64,000 bases of DNA from PALSA-1444 sp964291045 (lineage in GTDB: Bacteria > Chlamydiota > Chlamydiia > Chlamydiales > Rhabdochlamydiaceae). Below the pieces are notes generated by a model. That model did not search any database and had not been told where the DNA came from. It saw only the letters and a list, made by a program, of their open reading frames with translations. Positions within the stretch are counted from its first letter, which is position 1. Each line of letters opens with the position of its first letter. This document shows positions 43,699-52,978 of the stretch, piece by piece. The stretch is taken from positions 1,426,001 through 1,490,000 of the forward strand of contig NZ_OZ197277.1 in NCBI RefSeq assembly GCF_964291045.1, written 5' to 3'. Both the position numbers and the translations under genes were made by a program.

Positions 43699-46600
43699 TT
43701 AAGTGAGAGCTTTTTGCCTTCTTTTGATATAAGAGATAAAATTTTTTAAATCAATAACCCGTGTGAAATCAAGTTCAAAGGCCCGGATGAAGAGATCACC
43801 TCTTGAAAGAATCGTTTTCTCATCAAAAAGAAGGATACCTTCTCTATCATCCATCATAAGGGCGGCTAAATGATACGCTCTTGCTTCATACGTCCCTAAC
43901 TGGATGGCTCTCATGAGAAGCTGTTTACAAGATAAAGTGACTCCATTTAAAAGCACAATATTCTCGATTTTCTGATTAAAGAGCTCTTGTCCTAAAAGGA
44001 AGTGAGGCAAGCTATATTCAGGGTTAATATCGATAGCTTTGAGATAAAGAGCCTCTTTGGATGCGTAACTCTTTTTATGAATGATCAAGGCGTCTTGAAA
44101 ACTTGTTGCAAGAGCCACGTAAGCCTCTTCGCAAGAAGGGCTATATTTAAGTAATTCAATGAGGAATTCCTGTTTTTTTGTAAAATAAAGCTCATTAAGA
44201 TCATCTGAACTTTCATCAAGGCTTTCTATAGATAAATCCCAATTTCGATCTCGAATGTGATGGTGCTTTTTAAGATCTTCTTCAAAAACAAAGAGATATT
44301 TAGATCCTATACCTGTAAGTTCATGCTGAGAAAGAATCCTAGCTAGTATTGTGTAAGCTTCTAATCGGTATTTGGGAAATTGATAAGCGTATGTTGTGTA
44401 AGCTTCTAATCGGTATTTGGGAAATTCATAAGCGTATGTTGTGTAAGCTTCTAATCGGTCTTCGGGAAATTCATAAGCGTGCTTTAAAGCCTGATGAAAT
44501 AGATCTTGCTTTCTTAAATGTTCATGAGAGGAAAGGGATTCTGCTTGCCTTAAGAGAGTCCTAGCACTCCTCTTATTTGAGAGAGCCTCTTCGTAGCAGA
44601 TTCTTTTATCATAAAACTTTCCATCCAACAAAATGCGCTCTTGAGGATGAAGTGCATCGCCTATTTTCATTAAAATAGGCCTAGATAAATGCTTTTGATA
44701 GGCATACGTATAAGCCATCAATTTTGTGAACTTTATCCCATCTTGTAATACGGTGTGCCCTCTCAAAGAGAGATAGTCTCCAACTCCTTTATCTCCTATA
44801 AGTTTTAAATATCCTGGTGTCAGAAAAGGAAGGGCTTGTTGATAGAGTGCTTTTGCAGAAACCTCTTCCCCATTTTTTAATGTTAAAGAAGCTCCCTCTT
44901 TGAGAAGCCGTGCTCTAGAGAGCCCATCTTCACCGGTAAATTGATCATTAAATTTTCTAAGAAGATGTTGCGTTTTATCAAATAAACTAGAAGCTACAGC
45001 GAAAAAATGCGGAGCAAACTGTGAGCTAAACATAGAGATAGGAACTAAATTAAGAACCTTTTTAAAACAAAATTCACTATCTATTTCTCTGCCATTCTTT
45101 AAGATTATCGTGTCAGCTTTAAGGACCAAGATTAAGTCCCAATAACTTTCTATACTGATTTGATTTCTTTCAATTTCTTTAGCATAGAAATTTTTTAAAT
45201 GCCGTCTAGCTTCGAAGTTTCCTTTTCCAACTGGGTCTAATTTAATAACCTTAAGATAAAGCCCTTTTTTTGTATAAATTTCCCCGTTTAAAAGCTCTAC
45301 TGTTTCATCTTTGCCTAAAAGAGCGGCAAGATTATTATAAGTAATTTTATCTTTAGGGTTTAACTGAATAACCTTAAGATAAAGCTCTTTTTTTGTATAA
45401 ATTTCCCCGTTTAAAAGCTCTACCGTTTCATCTTTTTCTAGAAGATAGGCAAGATTATTGTAAGCATCTGCAAATTGAGAATCTAAGTCGATAACCTTAA
45501 GACAAAGCTCTTTTTGTGTATAAATTTCCCTGTTTAAAAGCTCTACCGTTTCATCTTTTTCTAAGCAAGTTACAAGATTATTGTAACTAATTTTATCTTT
45601 AGGGTTTAACTGAATAGCCTTAAGATAAAGCCCTTTTTTTGTATAAATTTCCCCGTTTAAAAGCTCTACCGTTTCATCTTTTTCTAGAAGATAGGCAAGA
45701 TTATTGTAAGTAATTTCATCTTTAGGGTTTAACTGAATAACCTTAAGATAAAGCTCTTTTTTTGTATAAATTTCCCCGTTTAAAAGCTCTACCGTTTCAT
45801 CTTTTTCTAAGCCAGTTGCAAGATTATTGTAAGCATTTGCAAATTGAGAATCTAAGTCGATAGCCTTAAGATAAAGCCCTTTTTGTGTATAAATTTCCCC
45901 GTTTAAAAGCTCTATTGTTTCATCTTTTTCTAAGCAAGTTCCAAGATTATAGTGAGCATTTGCATATTGAGAATCTAAGTCAATAGCCTTAAGATAAAGC
46001 TCTTTTTGTGTATAAATCTCCCCATTTAAAAGTTCTATCTTTTCATCATCTTCTAGAAGATTGGCAAGATGATCATAAAACTCTTCATCTTTAGGATTTA
46101 GCTGGATGGCTTTAAGATAAAGCTCTCGGGTTGTATAAATCTCCCCATTTAAAAGCTTTACCGTTTCATCTTTTTCTAGAATATTGGCAAGATGATCATA
46201 AAACTCTTCATCTTTAGGATTTAGCTGGATGGCTTTAAGATAAAGCTCTCGGGTTGTATAAATCTCCCCATTTAAAAGCTTTACCGTTTCATCTTTTTCT
46301 AGAATATTGGCAAGATGATCATAAAACTCTTCATCTTTAGGATTTAGCTGGATGGCTTTAAGATAAAGCTCTTTTTGTGTACAGATTTCACCACTTAAAA
46401 GCTCTACCTTTTCATCATTTTCTAGAATATTGGCAAGATTATAGTGAGCATTTGCATATTGAGAATCTAAGTCAATAGCCTTAAGATAAAGCTCTTTTTG
46501 TGTATAAATCTCCCCATTTAAAAGTTCTATCTTTTCATCATCTTCTAAAAGATTGGCAAGATTGTTATAAAACCCTTCATCTTTAGGATTTAGCTGGATG

Positions 46601-47364
46601 GCTTTAAGATAAAGCTCTTTTTGTGTACAGATTTCACCACTTAAAAGCTCTACCGTTTCATCTTTTTCTAAGCAAGTTGCAAGATTATGGTGAGCATTTG
46701 CATATTGAGAATCTAAGTCAATAGCCTTAAGATAAAGCTCTTTTTGTGTATAAATCTCCCCATTTAAAAGTTCTATCTTTTCATCATCTTCTAGAAGATT
46801 GGCAAGATTGTTATAAGACTCTTCATCTTTAGAATTTAGCTGGATGACTTTAAGATAAAGCTCTTTTTGTGTATAAATCTCCCCATTTAAAAGTTCTATC
46901 TTTTCATCATCTTCTAGAAGATTGGCAAGATTGTTATAAAACTCTTCATCTTTAGGATTTAGCTGGATGGCTTTAAGATAAAGCTCTTTTTGTGTATAGA
47001 TCTCTCCATTTAAAAATTCTACCTTTTCATCACTCTTTAGAAGCTTTGCAAGATTGTAGTAATCATTTGCATCTTGAGAATTACCCTCAATTGCCTGAAT
47101 AAAATATTCTTTTTCTTTATTAGATTTATCACTTATGGGCTCTATGACCAGATGGGTGGCTAAGAAATGGGATTCTTTATCAATATCTTTATCTTGATTT
47201 ACTTCTAAAATACCCTGTGCTATCTGCGCTGTTTTTGAAGTTTCTAGTAAATTTTTTTGAGGGAATTTTTCATTATCATTTGTTGCTAAAGCAGATAATA
47301 GATTTTTTTTATCATCAAGCAATTCTGATGGATTTGTTGTTAAAGCATAAGGTCTAATTGTCAT
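43699..47364 (-). CDS. Giant TPR-repeat protein B
   Basis: The 1221-residue paralogue of protein A has the same N-terminus (MTIRPYALTTN) and almost the same last ~110 residues, with about 17 central 41-residue TPR units. Many units are nearly identical at DNA level (for example the phrase at 46081, 46204 and 46327, exactly 123 bp apart), which points to recent unequal exchange. It also has two additional 45-bp units (44349-44483) coding for YEFPKYRLEAYTTYA. No secretion signal or catalytic motif is seen. Its start lies ~210 bases from the NYN gene's end. Confidence 0.85.
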   Translation of the reverse strand: MTIRPYALTTNPSELLDDKKNLLSALATNDNEKFPQKNLLETSKTAQIAQGILEVNQDKDIDKESHFLATHLVIEPISDKSNKEKEYFIQAIEGNSQDANDYYNLAKLLKSDEKVEFLNGEIYTQKELYLKAIQLNPKDEEFYNNLANLLEDDEKIELLNGEIYTQKELYLKVIQLNSKDEESYNNLANLLEDDEKIELLNGEIYTQKELYLKAIDLDSQYANAHHNLATCLEKDETVELLSGEICTQKELYLKAIQLNPKDEGFYNNLANLLEDDEKIELLNGEIYTQKELYLKAIDLDSQYANAHYNLANILENDEKVELLSGEICTQKELYLKAIQLNPKDEEFYDHLANILEKDETVKLLNGEIYTTRELYLKAIQLNPKDEEFYDHLANILEKDETVKLLNGEIYTTRELYLKAIQLNPKDEEFYDHLANLLEDDEKIELLNGEIYTQKELYLKAIDLDSQYANAHYNLGTCLEKDETIELLNGEIYTQKGLYLKAIDLDSQFANAYNNLATGLEKDETVELLNGEIYTKKELYLKVIQLNPKDEITYNNLAYLLEKDETVELLNGEIYTKKGLYLKAIQLNPKDKISYNNLVTCLEKDETVELLNREIYTQKELCLKVIDLDSQFADAYNNLAYLLEKDETVELLNGEIYTKKELYLKVIQLNPKDKITYNNLAALLGKDETVELLNGEIYTKKGLYLKVIKLDPVGKGNFEARRHLKNFYAKEIERNQISIESYWDLILVLKADTIILKNGREIDSEFCFKKVLNLVPISMFSSQFAPHFFAVASSLFDKTQHLLRKFNDQFTGEDGLSRARLLKEGASLTLKNGEEVSAKALYQQALPFLTPGYLKLIGDKGVGDYLSLRGHTVLQDGIKFTKLMAYTYAYQKHLSRPILMKIGDALHPQERILLDGKFYDKRICYEEALSNKRSARTLLRQAESLSSHEHLRKQDLFHQALKHAYEFPEDRLEAYTTYAYEFPKYRLEAYTTYAYQFPKYRLEAYTILARILSQHELTGIGSKYLFVFEEDLKKHHHIRDRNWDLSIESLDESSDDLNELYFTKKQEFLIELLKYSPSCEEAYVALATSFQDALIIHKKSYASKEALYLKAIDINPEYSLPHFLLGQELFNQKIENIVLLNGVTLSCKQLLMRAIQLGTYEARAYHLAALMMDDREGILLFDEKTILSRGDLFIRAFELDFTRVIDLKNFISYIKRRQKALT
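44349..44483 (-). repeat. 45-bp triplication in TPR gene B
   Basis: TTGTGTAAGCTTCTAATCGG starts at 44349, 44394 and 44439, an exact 45-bp period (15 residues). TPR gene A has a single unit here, so the expansion came after the gene duplication. Confidence 0.88.
45240..47040 (-). repeat. 123-bp repeat array in TPR gene B
   Basis: About fifteen tandem 123-bp units, each coding one 41-residue TPR module. The most similar neighbours (about 46080-46400) are nearly identical. An equivalent but shorter array lies in TPR gene A (about 41080-42680). Confidence 0.85.
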
Positions 47365-47573
47365 GATGTAAAAATCCCTATTTATGTTGTTATCTTAGCT
47401 TGTCATCAAAGAATATGAACTGATTAATTGATACGGTAACACGCCTATTGATAAGAAGCGGCATTCTAGCAATATTTTTAATTAAAGTGAAATATCCATT
47501 AAATGACAGGAAGTTGATTTTTTAAAGAAGTGAAATCCTGATAAGCTCAAGAAATCAAATCTTCATTAAAAGA

Positions 47574-48068
47574 TTAGATATCTATCTCTTTTTTTAAACG
47601 AGCTTCAAAGATTTTCAAGAATCGATTGATTTCAGAGGGAGGAGAGGAGGGCGCTTTTTTCTCTTGGGCAAGGCGGTGTTTTTTTCCCTGTTTACGCAAA
47701 ATCATTTGAATAAACGCCTCAATGGTTTGCACTCTTGCCCCGTTTTCACTAGCTAATTTTAGGAGTGCTTTATCTGAGGAGACAACTGTGGTTTGAACCC
47801 GTTTGATACGGCATTCTAACATATCAATGATGTAGCGATCAGCTGTTTGATGAAAGGGGGTATAGACGATACGAAGAGAGGCCACATTACGGAGTAGGGG
47901 CTCAGCCGGGTTTCTTTCTTTTCCATCCAAAACAACAGTCATCTCCATCCCGAGTACAAGCTGCGCCTCATGAAGAGTCTCAATGAGCATCTCTTCTTGT
48001 CCCTTCACCTTACCTTCTCCTTGATTCACCCGGAAGAAGAAATTATATCCATCAATCCAATAGTGCAT
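47574..48068 (-). CDS. NYN-domain RNase-like protein (YacP/Rae1 type)
   Basis: The 164-residue protein begins MHYWIDGYNFFFR, the PIN/NYN-fold start with a catalytic aspartate (D6), and has TVVLDGKE and TTVVSSDKALLKLA, further acidic-site strands of the YacP-like NYN family. Bacillus Rae1 of this family cleaves mRNA in the ribosomal A site; a similar RNase role is inferred. The start overlaps the end of rdgB by 17 bases. The last ~150 bases exist again as a pseudogene at 43198-43345. Confidence 0.82.
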   Translation of the reverse strand: MHYWIDGYNFFFRVNQGEGKVKGQEEMLIETLHEAQLVLGMEMTVVLDGKERNPAEPLLRNVASLRIVYTPFHQTADRYIIDMLECRIKRVQTTVVSSDKALLKLASENGARVQTIEAFIQMILRKQGKKHRLAQEKKAPSSPPSEINRFLKIFEARLKKEIDI

Positions 48069-48669
48069 GAGGAGGAGGTGTCATGAGCTCAAGAGTCAAA
48101 TGGAGCTTATCTAAAGCTTTACGTCTATGAGAAATGCGGTTTTTAATATCTTCTTCAAGCTCAGCAAAGGTTTTTCCGTATTCGTGTTTGATAAAAAGAC
48201 TATCATACCCAAACCCTTTGCCTCCTTTTCCAGAAGGTAAAATAAGACCCTCACACACTCCCTTCACGCATTTTTGCAATCCTTCAGGAGATGCGATCGC
48301 AAGCCAGCACTCAAAATACGCTTGTCTATCATCCTCTGTTAGATGCTGCATCTCTTGAAGAAGCTTTTTTCGGTTGTCACTATCACTACTTCCCTCTCCT
48401 GCATAGCGAGAAGAAAGAACACCAGGGGCTCCGTTAAGACCTGGAACCACAAGTCCTGTATCATCAGCGAGCACCCACTTTCCTAAAGTTTTAGCAGCAT
48501 GAATAGCTTTTTGAATCACGTTTTCTTCAAAAGATAAGGAACCCTCTTCTGGAGGTGTGTAGCTGGGGAAATCGATGAGAGAAAGAATATCCAGCTCTGG
48601 ATAAATCTTTAACATGGATCTTAGTTCCCGGATTTTATGCACATTTTGGCTAGCGATAATCAGTTGCAC
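48052..48669 (-). CDS. rdgB: XTP/dITP pyrophosphatase (HAM1 family)
   Basis: The 205-residue protein has the HAM1 signature: IIASQNVHKIRELRSML at the start, then LADDTGLVVPGLNGAPGVLS with the catalytic acids, SSRYAG, GFGYDSLF and a C-terminal SHRRKAL. It removes non-canonical purine triphosphates (XTP, dITP) from the pool. The length is normal. It overlaps the downstream NYN gene by 17 bases, so the two are cotranslated. Confidence 0.95.
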   Translation of the reverse strand: MQLIIASQNVHKIRELRSMLKIYPELDILSLIDFPSYTPPEEGSLSFEENVIQKAIHAAKTLGKWVLADDTGLVVPGLNGAPGVLSSRYAGEGSSDSDNRKKLLQEMQHLTEDDRQAYFECWLAIASPEGLQKCVKGVCEGLILPSGKGGKGFGYDSLFIKHEYGKTFAELEEDIKNRISHRRKALDKLHLTLELMTPPPHALLD

Positions 48670-48714
48670 AGCAAGTCCTTATACAATCATTTAGAAACAT
48701 ATTCTGGTATAGTG

Positions 48715-50874
48715 TCATTTTTGAAGATAGCTTTCAATCTTTGTAATTTTAAACTCTTCCCCTTGAAATTGAAACTGATCTCCAACAGATAGCCCTTTCA
48801 TGGTTTGAGCAAGCTTCGAGTGAAGAGCTAAAATATTAAGCCCCGCATCAGCATCCCAAGGCCCTAAAATGGTGTAGTGAAGGGTTTTTCCGCTACTATT
48901 TTGACAGTGTACAACTGCACCGATGCCCACTTTATCACTTAAGATGTCAGATTCTGTGAGGATTCTTGCTTGACCAACCTGCTGAGAGAGTGTTTTAAGT
49001 TCTGTTTGAAGCCGATCTCTTTTTTCTAACGCCGCTTTAAATTCCGCATTTTCTCTTAAATCGCCGTGAGATCTTGCGACTTCAATTTCTCTTGCGTTTT
49101 CTACCGTTTCATGAGTTGCAATTTCTTGAAGCCGTGTCTGAATTTTTCTCATCCCAGACTCTGTTGTCCAAATGATCATCTGCTCTTCTTCACCCTCTTC
49201 ATCCTTACGGAATTTAGAAAGGGTAGGGTGAACAACTTCTGCAAGCGAGTGTAAAATTTTCAAATCGTGATCCGATAACGAGTGGCACTTACTTGCTAGA
49301 AGTAAAAACTCTTTAGCGTTTTCTAAAGACGACCCTTTCATGATGTCTCTTACAGCTGCATATCTATTTGAAGAGAGAATTAAGTGCATTTTTTTGATTA
49401 AATCTTTCTCATGAGAGAGCGATTCTACGCGGTGAAGAACACAGAAAAACGCTTCAAAAAAGAGGTTTTTTCCCTCGGTTGTTGCAAAAGGAACCTCTTC
49501 ATCTGAAATCACCTTTTGGAAATACCACACAAACACATCAGGATAACGGACAGCATGTTTGAGAAGCTCTTCTAGCTTTTCAATCAGCTGATGTTTTGTT
49601 TGAGGGTTCATGAGCTCAGCAAAAATGTAGTCTCTTAAAGAGTTTTGCCCTACTGTTAAGATGAGATTTAAGAATATCTCTTTCCAATCACTTCTCTCTT
49701 GCTTGACAGCCATAAGCGCTCGTTTTTTAAACGCTAAAATAGAGATGGATTGAAGAAGCGCTTCAATGGATAAAGATTTCTGAATAAGTGTTGAAGCTTC
49801 TTCACTTCCTTCTTTGGCAAGAAGATCTTCTAAAAGAAACTGAAGCTGAAGCGCTTCTCCCTCTCTTAAAGAGTCAATACTAGCCTCCTCATTCACTTTG
49901 GAAATGAGAAACGCTTTTAGATCGGGATTTTTCAAAATTTCTGGATAGTCTCTTAAGAAAGAATAGATCAGCTGAATGAGAGAGGGAGTATCTGTTTTTG
50001 CCTCAAGAAGTTTTCGGAAACGGTCTTCATGAGAGAGCTCACTTGATCTAATCATAAAAGGGCTCTTTAAGTCCTCTGGTGCTTCTACCATCGTATCACG
50101 GCGTAACTTAGTCCGGGTATTTTGCCACCACTTGCTCCAATCTTTTTCTGGAATGACAAGGTCACACAGCTCATCTTTAATTTCCGCAGCTGTTTTAGGC
50201 CCGAGATCTTTAAGAAGCATTCTCACCACTTCTACCGGATGATTTCTTGCCTGCGCCTCTAGCTTATCTGCATTTCCAAATCTTAACGCAAGAAAATGGT
50301 GATCAGGTAGCGGGGTTAACACTTGGAAACAGTTGATAAAGGAGAGATCTTTTTTCTCGATGACATTTTCAAATTCAATTGAAAGCTGCGCTCTTAACGC
50401 AGAAACATCCATGATTTCTCCAACGCCCCATCCCCCTTTATGAAAAACAAATTTCCCTTTTCTCATATGGTTTAAGAGCTCAAAACTTGCAACAGCACCT
50501 TGAAACTTATCTTGACCCCGGAGTCCTACAATGCGCATTTTATCGACAAAGTTTTGCGCGTCAGGAAACTGATTTTGAAGATACAGAATCACACGCTCTC
50601 TTAGCTGTTCACTGTTATCAACTTGTAAATCGATGATGAGTTTAAAATTTTCGTGCTTTCCGTAAGATTCTGGAAGGAGGTCCCAAAGAGGTAAAATTGC
50701 CTCAACATGTTTACCAAAAGCGTCTGCAAAGGCGCTATTTTTAAGATGCGTCAAAATAGCTTTAAGCTCTTCAGGATCAACCTCATCGCTCATGCAGTAC
50801 TCCTCCCATAGTCTTAGCAGTGCTGGGTAGTTGTGTAAAGCGATTAAGTTCAGGAAATCCTTAAGATAACTCAT
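48715..50874 (-). CDS. greA: GreA with long N-terminal extension
   Basis: The 719-residue protein ends in a full GreA module (about residues 560-719): the coiled-coil tip with GDLRENAEFKAALEKRD, carrying the acidic residues that act at the RNA polymerase active site, and the FKBP-like C-terminal domain. GreA rescues backtracked polymerase by stimulating transcript cleavage. The ~550 N-terminal residues are helical and not recognised, though chlamydial GreA (CT636, ~715 residues from memory) has the same layout. AAAGGAAGG precedes the ATG. Stand-alone GreA is about 158 residues, so the extension is a lineage feature. Confidence 0.9.
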   Translation of the reverse strand: MSYLKDFLNLIALHNYPALLRLWEEYCMSDEVDPEELKAILTHLKNSAFADAFGKHVEAILPLWDLLPESYGKHENFKLIIDLQVDNSEQLRERVILYLQNQFPDAQNFVDKMRIVGLRGQDKFQGAVASFELLNHMRKGKFVFHKGGWGVGEIMDVSALRAQLSIEFENVIEKKDLSFINCFQVLTPLPDHHFLALRFGNADKLEAQARNHPVEVVRMLLKDLGPKTAAEIKDELCDLVIPEKDWSKWWQNTRTKLRRDTMVEAPEDLKSPFMIRSSELSHEDRFRKLLEAKTDTPSLIQLIYSFLRDYPEILKNPDLKAFLISKVNEEASIDSLREGEALQLQFLLEDLLAKEGSEEASTLIQKSLSIEALLQSISILAFKKRALMAVKQERSDWKEIFLNLILTVGQNSLRDYIFAELMNPQTKHQLIEKLEELLKHAVRYPDVFVWYFQKVISDEEVPFATTEGKNLFFEAFFCVLHRVESLSHEKDLIKKMHLILSSNRYAAVRDIMKGSSLENAKEFLLLASKCHSLSDHDLKILHSLAEVVHPTLSKFRKDEEGEEEQMIIWTTESGMRKIQTRLQEIATHETVENAREIEVARSHGDLRENAEFKAALEKRDRLQTELKTLSQQVGQARILTESDILSDKVGIGAVVHCQNSSGKTLHYTILGPWDADAGLNILALHSKLAQTMKGLSVGDQFQFQGEEFKITKIESYLQK

Positions 50875-51077
50875 TAGTAAGCCTTCCTTTGAAGATAAAT
50901 ATATATTGAATTTGAATCAGTATACCTGAGGTTGAGGATTCCATTCAATACGAAGCGGCATTTTTGTCCATTTCGTAAAAGATATCTCTGATTTCACGTT
51001 TCCTCTCATGCAATTTTATCCCCTCTTTTGCTACACTTCATGGATATTTTAAATCCCTTTAACAACCCCATGTAAAT

Positions 51078-51464
51078 ATGTCCTCACTCATTATCGACAC
51101 TTCAGGAGAAAACGGGATTTTGGCTCTTGCGCAAAACGGCCTCATCACGCAGCAATTTCACCTCCCTCAAGGAAGAGAGCTCTCTTCTCATCTCTTTTTA
51201 AAGCTAGAAGAACTTATGAAATCCTCTGCAGAAGCGCCTTGGGATTTTATTGCCATAGGAGTGGGACCTGGAACGTTTACGGGAACACGCGTTGGCGCTA
51301 TGGCAGCCAAGTCTCTTGCGTACGGTTTATCGATTCCCCTCATTCCTTTTTCCTCATCTCTTCTTCCACATCTTGAAGAAATCGCTCAGTCCACCTATCA
51401 AATCTTTCTCACAAATCCCTCTTCTCAACAGATTGAACTTGTCTATATTTCCAGAACAACTTAA
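51078..51464 (+). CDS. tsaB: TsaB-like protein, short form
   Basis: The 128-residue protein matches the N-terminal half of TsaB/YeaZ: LIIDTSGENGILALA, then IAIGVGPGTFTGTRVGAMAAKSLAYGL. TsaB is the scaffold partner of TsaD in making t6A on tRNA. Usual length is about 230 residues; the second ASKHA-like lobe is missing and the frame ends in ISRTT just before rpsU. Chlamydial versions may be naturally short, or this is a truncation. It lies 43 bases before rpsU, the order recalled for CT343-CT342-CT341. Confidence 0.8.
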   Translation: MSSLIIDTSGENGILALAQNGLITQQFHLPQGRELSSHLFLKLEELMKSSAEAPWDFIAIGVGPGTFTGTRVGAMAAKSLAYGLSIPLIPFSSSLLPHLEEIAQSTYQIFLTNPSSQQIELVYISRTT

Positions 51465-51507
51465 GATATTTTAAGTTTCTCAAACTCAGAAGGAGTGTTA
51501 TTTTCTC

Positions 51508-51702
51508 ATGACTAGTGTAAAAGTACGTATTGGTGAGCCCATCGATAAAGCGCTTAGAGCTTTAAAGAAGAAGGTCGACAAAGAAGGTATTTTAAAAGCA
51601 GCGAAAGCTCACCGATTTTATGATAAGCCTTCTGTTAGATACAGAGCGAAAGCCAAAGCTGCTCTTAAATACAAAAAAGTGAAGCCTTCTGCTAAATATT
51701 AG
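51508..51702 (+). CDS. rpsU: 30S ribosomal protein S21
   Basis: A 64-residue basic protein with the S21 pattern: VKVRIGEPIDKALRALKKKV, KAHRFYDKPSVRYRAKAKAA and a lysine-rich tail. AGAAGGAG lies upstream of the ATG. It binds the 3' end region of 16S rRNA and aids initiation. It sits between tsaB and dnaJ and is probably cotranscribed with dnaJ. Confidence 0.95.
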   Translation: MTSVKVRIGEPIDKALRALKKKVDKEGILKAAKAHRFYDKPSVRYRAKAKAALKYKKVKPSAKY

Positions 51703-51756
51703 CAGTAAAGCTCTTTAATTGCTAAAAAAGCCGTTTTCGCTTACAATCAAATCCTT

Positions 51757-52905
51757 ATGACTGATTATTACGCCACCCTTGGTATTTCTAAAACAGCTAC
51801 GGCTGACGAAATCAAAAAAGCTTATCGCAAAAATGCTCTGAAGTATCACCCTGACAAAAATCAAGGTGATCCTTCTGCTGAAAAGCAATTTAAACAAATT
51901 TCAGAAGCGTATGAAGTTTTAAGCGACCCTCAAAAAAAACAAATTTACGACCAATACGGCGCAGAAGCCCTTCAAGGGAACATGGGCGGCGGTGGCTACT
52001 CCTCTGGCGGATTCTCCTCCATGGAAGAGGCGCTTCGCACCTTCATGGGAGCCTTTGGTGGCGGCGGCGGGGGCGGCGGATTTGAGTCCATTTTTGGATT
52101 TGAATCCAGTGAAAGCTCTTCAGCGCAGCAAGGTTCAAGTAAAAAAATGAACCTGAATATCTCTTTTGAAGAGTCGATTAAAGGCGTTGAAAAAGAAGCG
52201 TCCATTACCAACTATCAAACATGTGATTCTTGCCATGGATCAGGCGCTGCCTCATCTTCTGCGATCAAAAAATGTACGCAGTGTAAAGGATCAGGAACCG
52301 TTCATCAAAGCCGCGGCTTTTTCAGTATGTCCTCGCCTTGCCCTTCTTGCCAAGGAAGAGGAAAAACCATTACTGATAGATGTAAAGGGTGCCTTGGACA
52401 AGGACGTGTTAAAAAGAAGCAAACCATCTCCATTAAAGTGCCAGCTGGCATTGATAACGGGATGCGGATGCGCATGGGCGGATACGGAGATGCAGGGATT
52501 GACGGAGGACCAGCTGGCGACTTATACATTTATGTCAACGTTGAGCCGCACCCTGTCTTTAAAAGAGATGGCGATAATGTGATCATCGAGCTTCCCATTT
52601 CGTTTACGGAAGCGGCTCTTGGAACCAAGAAAGAGATCCCTTCTCCTCACGGAAAATCGATGAAAATTGAGATCCCTGAAGGAACTCAGCCAGGCCATAC
52701 GCTCCGTATCAGAGGAAAAGGAGCTCCAAATGTTCATGCACAAGGCATTGGAGATCTCCTCGTTCATATTTCTGTCGAAACCCCGATTCGCCTTTCCGAA
52801 AAGCAAAAAGAGCTTCTCGAAAAATTTTCTCGCCTGGAAGTAGAAGATAACTCTCCAAGGAAAAAAGGGTTTTTCGATAAAGTTAAAGCGTTTTTCCACG
52901 CTTAA
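51757..52905 (+). CDS. dnaJ: Chaperone protein DnaJ
   Basis: The 382-residue protein has a J domain (HPDK at about residues 34-37), a Gly/Phe-rich region (about 75-115, including a run of glycines), four CxxCxGxG zinc repeats (CDSCHGSG, CTQCKGSG, CPSCQGRG, CKGCLGQG) and C-terminal client-binding domains. It stimulates DnaK ATPase. The length and all motifs are normal for type I DnaJ. Confidence 0.97.
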   Translation: MTDYYATLGISKTATADEIKKAYRKNALKYHPDKNQGDPSAEKQFKQISEAYEVLSDPQKKQIYDQYGAEALQGNMGGGGYSSGGFSSMEEALRTFMGAFGGGGGGGGFESIFGFESSESSSAQQGSSKKMNLNISFEESIKGVEKEASITNYQTCDSCHGSGAASSSAIKKCTQCKGSGTVHQSRGFFSMSSPCPSCQGRGKTITDRCKGCLGQGRVKKKQTISIKVPAGIDNGMRMRMGGYGDAGIDGGPAGDLYIYVNVEPHPVFKRDGDNVIIELPISFTEAALGTKKEIPSPHGKSMKIEIPEGTQPGHTLRIRGKGAPNVHAQGIGDLLVHISVETPIRLSEKQKELLEKFSRLEVEDNSPRKKGFFDKVKAFFHA

Positions 52906-52915
52906 ACTCTATATC

Positions 52916-52943
52916 AGGGAGATGAATAGTGTTTCATCTCCCT
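52916..52943. terminator. Terminator between dnaJ and namZ
   Basis: AGGGAGATGAA and TTCATCTCCCT form an 11-bp stem with a 6-base loop, 11 bases after the dnaJ stop, followed by TATCTATTTTCTCC. It lies between convergent genes and may serve both. Confidence 0.75.
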
Positions 52944-52978
52944 TATCTATTTTCTCCCCTATTTCACTTTCACATGTT

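Larger units (their letters stand above)
43348..47723. repeat. Tandem duplication, unit B
   Basis: Second unit of the duplication: the hemA fragment (43348-43579), the TPR gene B, its upstream region and the last ~150 bases of the intact NYN gene. The left boundary is the chimeric junction; two bases (CC, 43346-43347) belong to neither parent. Confidence 0.9.

Noticed and set aside
45240..47040. CRISPR-like array
   Set aside because: Regular 123-bp repeats are in-frame coding TPR modules with no spacers; the same holds for the 120-bp repeats at 8941-10020.
52166..52582. 138-codon frame inside dnaJ
   Set aside because: It lies in another frame over the highly conserved zinc repeats of dnaJ.
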